A DNA stretch of 62,978 bases from Pirellulales bacterium (GTDB lineage Bacteria > Planctomycetota > Planctomycetia > Pirellulales > JAICIG01): NCBI GenBank assembly GCA_035533075.1, contig DATLUO010000021.1, positions 1-62,978 of the forward strand. Reading direction: 5' to 3'. A program made the position numbers and the translations under genes. This document shows, one piece after another, positions 55,672 to 62,978 of the stretch. The number at the start of each line of letters is the position of its first letter. The first letter of the stretch is position 1. The notes beneath the pieces were generated by a model, which was not told the DNA's origin, searched no databases, and saw only the letters and a list, made by a program, of their open reading frames with translations.

Positions 55672-57744
55672 ATGGCTCAGAGCTTAGAAAACCTGCGAAA
55701 CATCGGCATTGTCGCCCACATCGACGCCGGCAAGACCACGGTCACCGAGCGGATGCTCTACTACGCCGGCGCCACGCACCGCATGGGCGAGGTCGATAAG
55801 GGGACGACCGAGACCGACTTCGATCCCGAAGAGCAGCAGCGCGGCATCACCATCTATTCGGCCAGCGTCAGCTTTTCGTGGAAGCAGTTCGCCGTTAATT
55901 TGATCGACACGCCGGGCCACGTCGATTTTACGGCCGAGGTGGAGCGCAGCCTGCGCGTGCTCGACGGCGGAGTGGTGGTGTTCAGTGCCCGCGAAGGCGT
56001 CGAGGCCCAGAGCGAAACCGTCTGGCGGCAGGCCGACCGCTACCACGTGCCTCGCATCGCCTTCATCAACAAAATGGACCGCGAGGGGGCCGATTTCCAC
56101 AGCACGCTCGATGAAATCCGCGACCGGCTGGAAGCGAACCCCGTGGCCATCCAGATTCCCGTCGGCGTCGGGCCGCCGCATATTGCGGGCGCGTTTCGCG
56201 GCATCATCGACCTGGTGACGATGAAGTTCCTCACCTTTACGCCGGAGAGCATGGGCAAAGAAGTCGTCGAGTCGGAAATCCCGGACGACCTGCTCGACGA
56301 GACAAGATTGTGGCGCGACCAGATGCTGGAGAAGCTCTATGATTACAGCAATGAGTTGATGGAGCTGGCCTTGGCCGAATCGCCCGTGCCCGACGAATTG
56401 GTGCGGCGGGTGCTGCGCGATGCGACCACGCACCGGTTGATCGTTCCGGTGCTGTGCGGCTCGGCGCTCGATCATATCGGCATTCAGCCGCTGCTCGACG
56501 CGGTCGGCCATTACCTGCCCAGCCCGCTCGACCGCCCGCCGGTGAAAGGCACCGATCCGCAAAAGCCCGGCAAAGAACTGCAGCGCAAGCCCTCCAACGA
56601 CGAACCCTTCTGCGGTCTGGTGTTCAAGGTCGTGGCCGACAAACATGGCGACCTGAACTTTGTGCGAATCTATTCCGGCGTGCTGAAGGCCAACACGCGG
56701 GCCTACAATCCCGGCCAAGACAAGAAAGAAAACGTGGCCCAGCTCTGGCACGTGCAGGCCAGCCGGAAAGAACAAGTCCCGCAGGTCGAAACCGGCGACA
56801 TCGTGGGGATCATCGGCCTGCGAAATTCCGTCACCGGCGACACGCTCTGCGACGCCAAGCAGCCGATTCTGTTGGAATCGATCCAGTTCCCTGAAACCGT
56901 CATGGCGATGGCCATCGAGCCGGAGACCTCCGCCGAAAGAAAAAAGCTGGCCGACACCTTGGAAATGCTCAAGCGACAGGATCCGACGTTCCGGGCCGCC
57001 ACCAGCGAAGAGACCGGGCAAACCATCATCAGCGGCATGGGCGAATTGCACTTGGAGGTCATCAAGCACCGCCTGCTGCGAGACTTCAACCTGAACGTCA
57101 AAGTCAAAAAACCGCAGGTCAGCTATCGCGAGACGATCAAGCAGGCGGTCGAAGTGACCGGAGAGTGCAACCAGCATGTCGCCGGCCAACTGCTGTTTGC
57201 CCGCGTGACCATCCGCATGGAGCCGCAGCTCACGGGCGAGCGGGCGGTGAGCGTGCTGCCGGGCAAATCAGAAGGCATTCCGCCGGAGTTGTTGTCCGCC
57301 GTGCTCGACGCCTTGAATCAAGAAGCCGAAGGCGGCGGTTCGCTGGGCTATCCGCTGATGAAGGTGAGAATCACGGTGCTGGGCGGCGAGACGAGCGAGG
57401 TGGGTTCCAACGAGATCGCCTTTCGCCGGGCGGCGGCCGACGCTTTCCGCACCGGGCTGCGAGAGGCCGGCATCGTGCTCTTGGAGCCGATCATGAAGCT
57501 CGAAATCTTGACGCCCGAAGAACACTTGGGCGACATCGTGAGCGACTTGCAGCAGCGTCGGGCGGTGATTACCGAGACGTTGGTCCGCGGGCGAAACACG
57601 GTGATCGAGGCCGAGGCGCCGCTGGCCAATTTGTTTGGCTATTCCAGCGCCATCCGCAGCTTGAGCCAGGGCCGGGCGTCGTGTTCGATGGAGCCGACCG
57701 CCTACGGGCCTGCACCTGAGGACGTGCTCAAGGCGTTCACGTAG
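55672..57744 (+). CDS. fusA: translation elongation factor G (fusA paralogue)
   Basis: A 690-residue GTPase that moves tRNAs and mRNA on the ribosome. G1 GIVAHIDAGKTTVTERML, G2/switch region TETDFDPEEQQRGITIYSAS, G3 VNLIDTPGHVDFTAEVERSL, G4 RIAFINKMDREGADFHST, G5 VLCGSALDH, then domains II-V (IISGMGELHLEVIKHRLLRD in III; AVEVTGECNQHVAGQLLFAR in IV; MKLEILTPEEHLGDIVSDLQ in V). The length is right for EF-G. It stands alone rather than in the str operon with rpsL/rpsG/tuf, and planctomycetes carry several EF-G genes, so this may be a secondary copy (EF-G2 type). Confidence 0.9.
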   Translation: MAQSLENLRNIGIVAHIDAGKTTVTERMLYYAGATHRMGEVDKGTTETDFDPEEQQRGITIYSASVSFSWKQFAVNLIDTPGHVDFTAEVERSLRVLDGGVVVFSAREGVEAQSETVWRQADRYHVPRIAFINKMDREGADFHSTLDEIRDRLEANPVAIQIPVGVGPPHIAGAFRGIIDLVTMKFLTFTPESMGKEVVESEIPDDLLDETRLWRDQMLEKLYDYSNELMELALAESPVPDELVRRVLRDATTHRLIVPVLCGSALDHIGIQPLLDAVGHYLPSPLDRPPVKGTDPQKPGKELQRKPSNDEPFCGLVFKVVADKHGDLNFVRIYSGVLKANTRAYNPGQDKKENVAQLWHVQASRKEQVPQVETGDIVGIIGLRNSVTGDTLCDAKQPILLESIQFPETVMAMAIEPETSAERKKLADTLEMLKRQDPTFRAATSEETGQTIISGMGELHLEVIKHRLLRDFNLNVKVKKPQVSYRETIKQAVEVTGECNQHVAGQLLFARVTIRMEPQLTGERAVSVLPGKSEGIPPELLSAVLDALNQEAEGGGSLGYPLMKVRITVLGGETSEVGSNEIAFRRAAADAFRTGLREAGIVLLEPIMKLEILTPEEHLGDIVSDLQQRRAVITETLVRGRNTVIEAEAPLANLFGYSSAIRSLSQGRASCSMEPTAYGPAPEDVLKAFT

Positions 57745-57885
57745 TCCGCCGCCGACCGGTCGCTCTTTGGCCGACGTCGGGCTTTTTTCCTGCAGAGGCG
57801 CTCACCGTTCTGCCGATCATAGGGCCACACGGTTCTGGGGGTGCATTCGGCAGCAGCGGGGGCTGTTCTCACATGCGCGGTTTCG

Positions 57886-58899
57886 ATGCTTCGGCTCTCT
57901 GTGGCGTGGGCCTCGCTGGTGCTCGCTTCGGGCTGCACGTTGCCCGAAGCGTCGCGGCAGGCCACCGTCCATAACCCGTTTCCGCAGTTGCAGAGGGTCG
58001 CCGTCGCCCCCTTCTTCAATCTCAGCACCGAACCGACGGTCGATGGCCGGCAGGTGGCCCTGGCGTATTTCAGCGAGCTGCAACACGTGCCGGGCTTCGA
58101 GGTCATTCCCATCGGCGTCGTCGAGAAAACGCTGGAAGCGCAACGGATGCAGTTGAATGGCCCCGCCGAGGCCCGCAAGCTGGCACAGATTCTCGACGTC
58201 GACGCCGTGGTGGTGGGGGCCGTGACCGATTTTTCGCCCTATTACCCGCCGAGAATCGCCTTGCAAATCGAATGGTACGCGGCCAATCCTAATTTCCATC
58301 CCATTCCGCCCGGCTATGGTCTTCCCTGGGGCACGCCCCAGGAAGACGAGATTCCCGGCCCGCTGATCTTTGAGGCCGAGATGGCCCTGGCCCGCGCCCA
58401 GTTGAAGACGCAGACCCCGCGATACCTCAAACCCGCCCAGCTTGCCCCGCCCTCGGAAGACGACGGCGAGAGAAAAGAAGAGGCCGCGCCGGGTGAAGAG
58501 GATGAGCAACCCGGAGAGCTTGTGGCGCACGAACAGCCCTTGCCGCCGGCGACGGAGATCGCGGCCCAGGCCGGAAGCGGCCTGCCGCCCGATTGGCCCG
58601 ACGCGAGCGGCTTTCAGCCGCCCGGCCCTTCACCCCTGCCGCGGCGGACGAAGGAATCGGTCGAGCCGGTGCTGCGGCACACGAAAACGTATAGCGGCCA
58701 CGATCAGGATGTGACGGCGGCGCTGGACAGTTACGTCTATTTCCGCGACGACGCTCGGTTTGGCGGCTGGCAGGGCTATTTGCAGCGCAGCGACGATTAT
58801 ATCCGGTTTTGCTGTCACATGCACATCGCCGAGATGCTCACCGCCCGAGGCGGCGCGGGCCAAACGCGAGTAGTGTGGCGGTGGCCGATTCGCCGATAA
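57886..58899 (+). CDS. lipoprotein with CsgG-like N-terminal domain
   Basis: A 337-residue protein. The short lipoprotein signal LRLSVAWASLVLASGC leads to a domain QRVAVAPFFNLSTEPTVDGR, PGFEVIPIGVVEKTLEAQRM, AEARKLAQILDVDAVVVGAV, the pattern of CsgG/GNA1162-like lipoproteins that read out as V-A-V-x-P-F and A-D-A-V-V-x-G. A charged, Pro-rich linker (about 180-250) is followed by a C-terminal part with DYIRFCCHMHIAEMLTARGG. Probably an envelope assembly or secretion component. The ATG at 57886 is chosen for the compact signal; GTG at 57841 is in frame. Confidence 0.75.
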   Translation: MLRLSVAWASLVLASGCTLPEASRQATVHNPFPQLQRVAVAPFFNLSTEPTVDGRQVALAYFSELQHVPGFEVIPIGVVEKTLEAQRMQLNGPAEARKLAQILDVDAVVVGAVTDFSPYYPPRIALQIEWYAANPNFHPIPPGYGLPWGTPQEDEIPGPLIFEAEMALARAQLKTQTPRYLKPAQLAPPSEDDGERKEEAAPGEEDEQPGELVAHEQPLPPATEIAAQAGSGLPPDWPDASGFQPPGPSPLPRRTKESVEPVLRHTKTYSGHDQDVTAALDSYVYFRDDARFGGWQGYLQRSDDYIRFCCHMHIAEMLTARGGAGQTRVVWRWPIRR

Positions 58900-58958
58900 G
58901 ACCCCTACACGGACGAACTTTTCAGCATTCCAGCGCTCGCGGACGGAGGACACCCGCC

Positions 58959-59210
58959 TTGGCATCACAAGACATCAACGTATTGGCACTGGTCAAGGGC
59001 GCCGAGCGCTACGTGTTTCTCTACGACGACGCCAGCCGCGCGGAAACGCTGCGCGTGCTGGGCCGCTACGCCTCGAACCCGGAGCTGAGCTTCACCTGGT
59101 ACGACGCCGCGGTGTTGAGCCAGAAGATCCGCCAGGAAGCGCCCAAGGTCGAGGCGCCGCCCGTCAACCGCCGCTTCAAGATGCCGTTGCCCACGGATTC
59201 GGATGAATAG
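58959..59210 (+). CDS. small conserved-looking protein
   Basis: An 83-residue protein: QDINVLALVKGAERYVFLYD, DASRAETLRVLGRYASNPEL, then DAAVLSQKIRQEAPKVEAPP. TTG start with GGAGGA at the right distance. Short, soluble, no recognised family; similar small proteins stand next to xerC/D genes in planctomycetes as far as I recall. It lies ahead of the recombinase gene, separated by a heptamer array. Confidence 0.65.
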   Translation: MASQDINVLALVKGAERYVFLYDDASRAETLRVLGRYASNPELSFTWYDAAVLSQKIRQEAPKVEAPPVNRRFKMPLPTDSDE

Positions 59211-59212
59211 AG

Positions 59213-59271
59213 GGTTCAGGGTTCAGGGACGCGCAAGCGTTCGTCATCCTGAACCCTGAACCCTGAACCCT
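59213..59271. repeat. inverted GGGTTCA/CCCTGAA heptamer arrays in the xerC leader
   Basis: Two GGGTTCA units (59213-59226) and three CCTGAAC units (59248-59268) in opposite orientation, about 20 bases apart, can pair into a hairpin ending 4-7 bases before the ATG of the recombinase gene. Confidence 0.9.
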
Positions 59272-59274
59272 CCC

Positions 59275-60174
59275 ATGCAACCCGCGATTGACCGCTTCTT
59301 GCAGTACCTCACGGTCGAGCGGAACAGCTCGCCGCTGACGGTCAAGAGCTATCGCGAAGACCTGCAGGCGCTGGCCGCCTATCTGGGCGAGCGTTATCCG
59401 ACCGCGCCGCCGCCGGGCGACGTGACCACGCTCGATCTGCGGGGCTATCTCTCGGCGCTGCACGAACAGCAGTATGCCAAGACCACGATTGCCCGGCGAT
59501 TGGCGTCGCTGCGAAGCTTTTTCCGTTTCGGCCAACGCGAGGGATGGACCGACAGCAATCCCGCCAAGCCGCTGCGCAACCCGCGCAAGAGCCGGGCGCT
59601 GCCGCACTTTCTGTCGTCGGCCGATCTCGACCGGCTGCTGTCGACGCCGCCGGCCGACAAGCCGATGGGTCTGCGCGACCGGGCGATCCTGGAAACGCTC
59701 TATTCGGCCGGCCTGCGCGTGAGCGAGCTGGTGGGGCTGAACGACGGCGACGTGGATTTATCGCAGGGCATTGTCCGCGTGCGCGGCAAAGGCAAACGCG
59801 AGCGGCTGGCCCCCATCGGCAGCTATGCCGCCGCCGCCCTGCGCACCTGGCTGCGGGTGCGACGCGTCAGCCCGCGCGAGCCATCGGGCATCGAGACGCC
59901 GGTCTTCCTCAACAAGTCGGGCCGCCGCCTGACCACGCGCAGCGTCGGCCGGCTGCTGGAAAAGCACCTGGCGGCGGCGGCACTCGACCGCCGCACCACG
60001 CCGCACACGCTGCGGCACAGCTTCGCCACGCACTTGCTCGACGGCGGAGCCGACATCCGTAGCGTGCAAGAGCTGCTCGGCCACAAGAGCCTCGTCACCA
60101 CGCAGATTTACACGCACCTCAGCACGGCGAATCTGCGGGCCATCTACGAGAAGGCCCACCCCAGGGCCAAGTGA
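59275..60174 (+). CDS. xerC: tyrosine recombinase XerC/XerD
   Basis: A 299-residue tyrosine recombinase. The SAM-like N-terminal domain ([20 protein letters not shown]) is followed by the catalytic domain with all residues: Arg in [14 protein letters not shown], Lys in [16 protein letters not shown]-x-x-R in [20 protein letters not shown], His in [17 protein letters not shown] and the nucleophile Tyr in that stretch. The length is that of XerC/XerD, which resolve chromosome dimers at dif; whether C or D cannot be said. Preceded by an inverted heptamer array instead of a normal leader. Confidence 0.92.
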   Translation: MQPAIDRFLQYLTVERNSSPLTVKSYREDLQALAAYLGERYPTAPPPGDVTTLDLRGYLSALHEQQYAKTTIARRLASLRSFFRFGQREGWTDSNPAKPLRNPRKSRALPHFLSSADLDRLLSTPPADKPMGLRDRAILETLYSAGLRVSELVGLNDGDVDLSQGIVRVRGKGKRERLAPIGSYAAAALRTWLRVRRVSPREPSGIETPVFLNKSGRRLTTRSVGRLLEKHLAAAALDRRTTPHTLRHSFATHLLDGGADIRSVQELLGHKSLVTTQIYTHLSTANLRAIYEKAHPRAK

Positions 60175-60185
60175 TGCGTTTCCAA

Positions 60186-60506
60186 TCAGCGGCACCGCAC
60201 CCGCCGGCAGGCTTCCGCCAAGGCACCGACCGCGGCGCCGATCTCCTCGTCGGACGCATGACCGCGCGCCAATTGCTCGAGCGCGGCCGCGTAGGACGTG
60301 AGCTGGTGAAAGCCGTGGCTTCCGGCCGATCCCTTGATTTGATGGGCGAGCGTCGTGAGGCGGTTGCGGTCGCCTGACCCGAAGCTCGCCAAGAGCGCGG
60401 CAATGCGGTCGGGCATCTCCGCCACGTAGCAGCGCACAATTTCACCAAGCATCGGATCCTCGGCCAACGGCGAATATAAGACGTCGAACTGCGCCGTGGG
60501 GGTCAT
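60186..60506 (-). CDS. HPt domain protein (phosphotransfer)
   Basis: A 106-residue histidine phosphotransfer protein: DPMLGEIVRCYVAEMPDRIA, then the phospho-His site TTLAHQIKGSAGSHGFHQLT and a closing helix EIGAAVGALAEACRRVRCR. It would relay phosphate between a hybrid kinase and a regulator; no kinase is adjacent here, but the receiver-kinase at 16706 shows that phosphorelays exist in the organism. The start is uncertain: the ATG at 60506 gives a compact domain, while ATGs at 60524 and 60560 are in frame. Confidence 0.8.
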   Translation of the reverse strand: MTPTAQFDVLYSPLAEDPMLGEIVRCYVAEMPDRIAALLASFGSGDRNRLTTLAHQIKGSAGSHGFHQLTSYAAALEQLARGHASDEEIGAAVGALAEACRRVRCR

Positions 60507-60660
60507 TGCTGCCGTACCCTTCATTGCAAGCATCCGCGAACCGAAAGAGAGCTCCGCCACAACCCTAACACACGCTCACCGCACCGCAACTCGCCAAGGC
60601 CGATGATTCAGCGGCCCGCATAATCGGGCCAACGCGCAACCACGGCATGGTCGCCCTATT

Positions 60661-60828
60661 GCTCTGTCCGTCGTCCCTTCATGGATCGACCGCGACGCAG
60701 CAACGGTGGCTGGGGCAGAGCTTGGCCAGGACCGGCGCGGTTCGAGGACACGCTCTGCGGCCAAGCGATGCCCCGGCGCGTCAAACTGGGGCATCGCTTG
60801 GCATCTATCAGTCGACGACGGACAGAGC
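60661..60828. repeat. GGTGGCTGGGGCAGAGC element within a larger inverted repeat, second copy
   Basis: Outermost perfect 15-base arms GCTCTGTCCGTCGTC (60661-60675) and complement (60814-60828). Inside them lies the same sequence as at 50531: GGTGGCTGGGGCAGAGC (from 60705), inner arm CCAAGCGATGCCCC (60757-60776) and its partner at 60786-60802. The right outer arm of the 50531 type is missing here. The rest of the gap 60507-61111 shows no gene. Confidence 0.85.
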
Positions 60829-61111
60829 CCGATCGGTCTGGCGGCGGCAGCGGTTTGCACGGCGGTAACGATTCTGAGACGTTGTCCGGCTCGCGATCCC
60901 GCCCTCAAAACCCGTCCTTGCATGCCGGTCCAGATAGAACCGGTGCAAGTCGGGCAATCGGCAGATCGTGAAACCAGATTACCCAGTTAACGCGGGCCGC
61001 AAGGTTTGACGATTTCTGCACCATAAAGGCTAGTCGCTGTGAAGTCTCGGAGGGACCCAAGTTACATGGCGACAAAGTGAAACATCCTGTTCCTTTTTTT
61101 CGAGGACTCCC

Positions 61112-61456
61112 ATGAAAGCGAAGATTCTGTTTGCCTTGCTGCTGGCCGCCGGCGCCGTCTCGTTGTTTGCCAACGACGCCCAGGCCGGACTGTTCAGCCG
61201 CCGTGGCGGCGGGGGTGGCTGCTGTGAGCCCACCTGTTGCGAGCCGACCTGCTGTGAGCCGAGCTGCGCAGCTCCGGCTCCCACCTGCGCCGCTGAGCCG
61301 ACCTGCTGCGCCGCTCCGGCCTGCTGCGAGCCGGCCTGCTGCGAGCCGTGCTGCGGCCATCGCCGTCACCATCGCCGTCACCATCGCCGCTGCTGCCAGC
61401 CCTGCTGCGCTCCGGTCTGCTGCGAAGCCGCCCCGACCTGCGGCTGCGGCTACTAA
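61112..61456 (+). CDS. secreted Cys-rich protein with CCEPTC repeats
   Basis: A 114-residue protein. The signal peptide (KAKILFALLLAAGAVSLFAN, cleavage after AQA) leads to about 80 residues of tandem CCEPTC, CCEPSC and CCAPAC units, an Arg/His-rich patch (GHRRHHRRHHRRC), and a Cys-rich end TCGCGY. With about 32 cysteines it must form a disulfide-linked or metal-binding surface material. GAGGA precedes the ATG by 7 bases, and a strong terminator follows. It is probably a highly expressed monocistronic envelope protein (inference). Confidence 0.85.
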   Translation: MKAKILFALLLAAGAVSLFANDAQAGLFSRRGGGGGCCEPTCCEPTCCEPSCAAPAPTCAAEPTCCAAPACCEPACCEPCCGHRRHHRRHHRRCCQPCCAPVCCEAAPTCGCGY

Positions 61457-61512
61457 GCGTTAAAACGTGCCCCCGTCGGCCGTCAGGGCCGTCGGTCAGC
61501 CCGTCCGAGGAT

Positions 61513-61546
61513 GCCCCGCTTGTCACGATGGCAAGCGGGGCTTTTT
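61513..61546 (+). terminator. Rho-independent terminator of the CCEPTC gene
   Basis: GCCCCGCTTG (61513-61522), 9-base loop, CAAGCGGGGC (61532-61541), then TTTTT. A perfect 10-bp GC-rich stem with T-run, 57 bases after the gene. Confidence 0.92.
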
Positions 61547-61593
61547 ATTTGGATCCGGCTGCCGGTTCATGGGCCGGTGCCCCGTTCCTGGAA

Positions 61594-62487
61594 TCAGCGG
61601 CCGGCCGAAGCGGAAATCTTTCCGGACGGGCTGAGGCCGGCCGCTTTCCACACTCCATCCAGCTTCTCGCCGGCCAGTTTGACGATCTGGTCGCGGCGCA
61701 TGCCCGGCAGCCGATGACGGCCTGGCAACGGCGTCACCGGACCATCGTAGCCCAGTTCGGCCAGCGACGTGAGAATCGCCGTAGCGTCGATAACTCCGGT
61801 TTCGCCCGGCAGCCAACGGCTATCGGCCGAATGCCGGTCGGAGGCATCGGCCGGCGCCGCATCGGAAAGTGAAACGGCCACCAACTGCGTGCGCGTCAAT
61901 TGCTGGCGTGCCCCGTCGAGCGAGGCGCCGGACTGCCAGACATGCCAGACATCGAGCCACAGCCCGACGTTCGGCGCCGAGACCGTGCTCAGCAGCACGA
62001 GCAACGCATCGAGCGTGTGTATGAACTCGAAATTCTTGCCTTCACGTGAAGCGGGCACGGCATCGAATCCAACGCCCAGTTTCAGCCCGTGCGGCTCCAG
62101 CGCCCGGCCGAGGTCGCTCAACCGCCGCCCATAGAACTCGAAGTTTTCGTGGTAGGGCCGTTCGTTGCTCGCCGGAACGATGACGCCGACTGCCCGGCGT
62201 GCGCCGATCGAAGCGGCCAAGGCGGCCAAATCCGACAGTTTCGTCAGTTCGCCTTGGAACGTCGGGTCGTCGGCCTGCCACTCGATCGGCAACGCGAAGG
62301 TGCCGATCTTCAACTTGGCGCTTTCGAGCAATCGCCGCGCCTTGGGCAAGCCATAGGACGTCACCTCCTCGGCAAACTCGACGATATCGAGGTCGATGCC
62401 TCGAAATCCGAACGACAGCGCCAGCTCGATCGTTTCGCTTTGTGTTGCCGAGAGGCCCAGCGCCTTGGCATTCAGATTCTTGAACAT
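61594..62487 (-). CDS. sugar phosphate isomerase/epimerase family protein (TIM barrel)
   Basis: A 297-residue AP-endonuclease-2-like TIM barrel: LALSFGFRGIDLDIVEFAEE, then TFALPIEWQADDPTFQGELT, RAVGVIVPASNERPYHENFE, LKLGVGFDAVPASREGKNFE, NVGLWLDVWHVWQSGASLDG and LAELGYDGPVTPLPGRHRLP. The family (xylose-isomerase-like) is very abundant in planctomycetes and acts on sugars or inositol derivatives; some metal ligands of the classical site are replaced here, so activity is uncertain. GAGGAGA before the ATG at 62487. Convergent with the CCEPTC gene, with the terminator between. Confidence 0.82.
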   Translation of the reverse strand: MFKNLNAKALGLSATQSETIELALSFGFRGIDLDIVEFAEEVTSYGLPKARRLLESAKLKIGTFALPIEWQADDPTFQGELTKLSDLAALAASIGARRAVGVIVPASNERPYHENFEFYGRRLSDLGRALEPHGLKLGVGFDAVPASREGKNFEFIHTLDALLVLLSTVSAPNVGLWLDVWHVWQSGASLDGARQQLTRTQLVAVSLSDAAPADASDRHSADSRWLPGETGVIDATAILTSLAELGYDGPVTPLPGRHRLPGMRRDQIVKLAGEKLDGVWKAAGLSPSGKISASAGR

Positions 62488-62978
62488 CGATCTCCTCTCG
62501 CGGTGCGTGCTGTGTTCCGAATCAGCCATTATGCCAAAGGCGCACGGTAACTCAAAGGGCCGCTGGCCGCCTGGCCGACGAGCTGCCCCAACACGAAATC
62601 GTGAAGACGAAGATTGGCCTGCCCCAGTCGGACGTGGCGACCGGCTTGCGTCGCTTGGAAGCCCTCTACCGCGACGAAGCCACCGCGGTGCTGACGGTGC
62701 GGGCCGCGAAACGGCCGCAGAGCGTCCCGCGGCCACCGGCGCCGCAGGGGGGTGGGCTCCGCGCCCAGCCCGCCGGAAGAAGGGGTGCGCCGAGCTCCGG
62801 CGAGCGGGGAACGAAGCTAAAACACTTGTGAAGAATACGGCGTGGTTCAAAGCAGGGTAACACTTCCCGTTGGAGTTCTGCCAGCACCTCCTGCCGGAAG
62901 TACCTGCCGCTGCGTTGGTTACGTCCTGACGCGGCCCACGCAGGGCGGCGAAAGCTGTTACCCTGAGATTCCTTGATT
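62488..62978. other. window end, no supported gene
   Basis: A plus-strand stretch near 62601-62690 (QSDVATGLRRLEALYRDEAT) is coding-like but degenerates into Gly/Pro/Arg-rich text. Near the edge an inverted pair CAGGGTAACA (62853-62862) / TGTTACCCTG (62956-62965) encloses about 93 bases; it could be the ends of a very small non-autonomous element or a hairpin in an RNA. Confidence 0.35.

Noticed and set aside
59275-60174. Phage or integron integrase at an attachment site
   Set aside because: Length and motifs are those of the housekeeping XerC/XerD; no tRNA end, attC-like sites or phage genes adjoin it.
61131-61463. Alternative frame over the CCEPTC gene
   Set aside because: Low-complexity shadow of the repeats; the true frame has a signal peptide, ribosome-binding site and terminator.

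Overview
The window reads as a stretch of chromosome from a GC-rich planctomycete, most like the Pirellulales. The grounds are the DUF1592/PSCyt1-type cytochrome protein paired with a DUF1552 protein, a DUF4058 gene, Cys-rich secreted proteins, many lone genes with few long operons, and dense families of intergenic palindromes and heptamer arrays. Gene order is that of a core chromosome mixed with small accessory patches. There are no rRNA genes, no CRISPR array and no complete insertion sequence.

Layout. 0-2.7 kb: an alpha/beta hydrolase cut by the window edge, then decayed genes and a REP-like palindrome. 2.7-10.9 kb: housekeeping genes (Gfo/Idh/MocA oxidoreductase, isoprenylcysteine methyltransferase-like membrane protein, two overlapping glycosyltransferases, DUF309, BI-1 family, endonuclease III, dCTP deaminase, LRR lipoprotein, ScpB). 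11.1-17.8 kb: signalling block with a CheB-CheR-PAS-histidine kinase fusion overlapping a NarL-type regulator, a receiver with Glu at the phosphorylation site, and a receiver-histidine kinase. 17.8-29.9 kb: a stress/dormancy-type island with three universal stress proteins, BaeRF3, Hsp20, CBS pair, DUF2267, a short PPDK, a PhoU-domain protein, a glycine-zipper protein, BON domains and an isoaspartyl methyltransferase. Its content recalls the mycobacterial DosR regulon; that the adjacent kinase/regulator pair controls it is inference. Several genes in the island are cut short at their 3' ends.

30-41 kb: aroE, tRNA-Arg(ACG), aliphatic amidase, DUF4058, a sigma-54 activator, FabI, a Nudix hydrolase, a nucleosidase with an HExxH protein, a metallophosphatase, and remnants of a WYL regulator and of a toxin-antitoxin pair. 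41.5-46.1 kb: accessory genes of unknown function, one with its own consensus promoter and operator-like palindrome. 46.3-52 kb: the DUF1592 + DUF1552 pair. 52-53 kb: a DUF433/DUF5615 toxin-antitoxin module and a truncated HEPN-like gene, bracketed by two copies of the 3' end of a DUF1552 gene.

53.1-54.4 kb holds the strongest find: an EF-hand protein fused to an iodothyronine-deiodinase-like domain whose active-site residue is encoded by an in-frame UGA followed at the right distance by a bacterial SECIS-like hairpin, i.e. a probable selenoprotein. 54.4-62.5 kb: a ParB-like pair, glycine-zipper lipoprotein, EF-G, lipoprotein, XerC/D recombinase, HPt protein, CCEPTC-repeat secreted protein and a sugar-phosphate isomerase family protein. 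Across the window at least six families of palindromic or heptamer repeats occur between genes, in 5' leaders and even in frame within genes.
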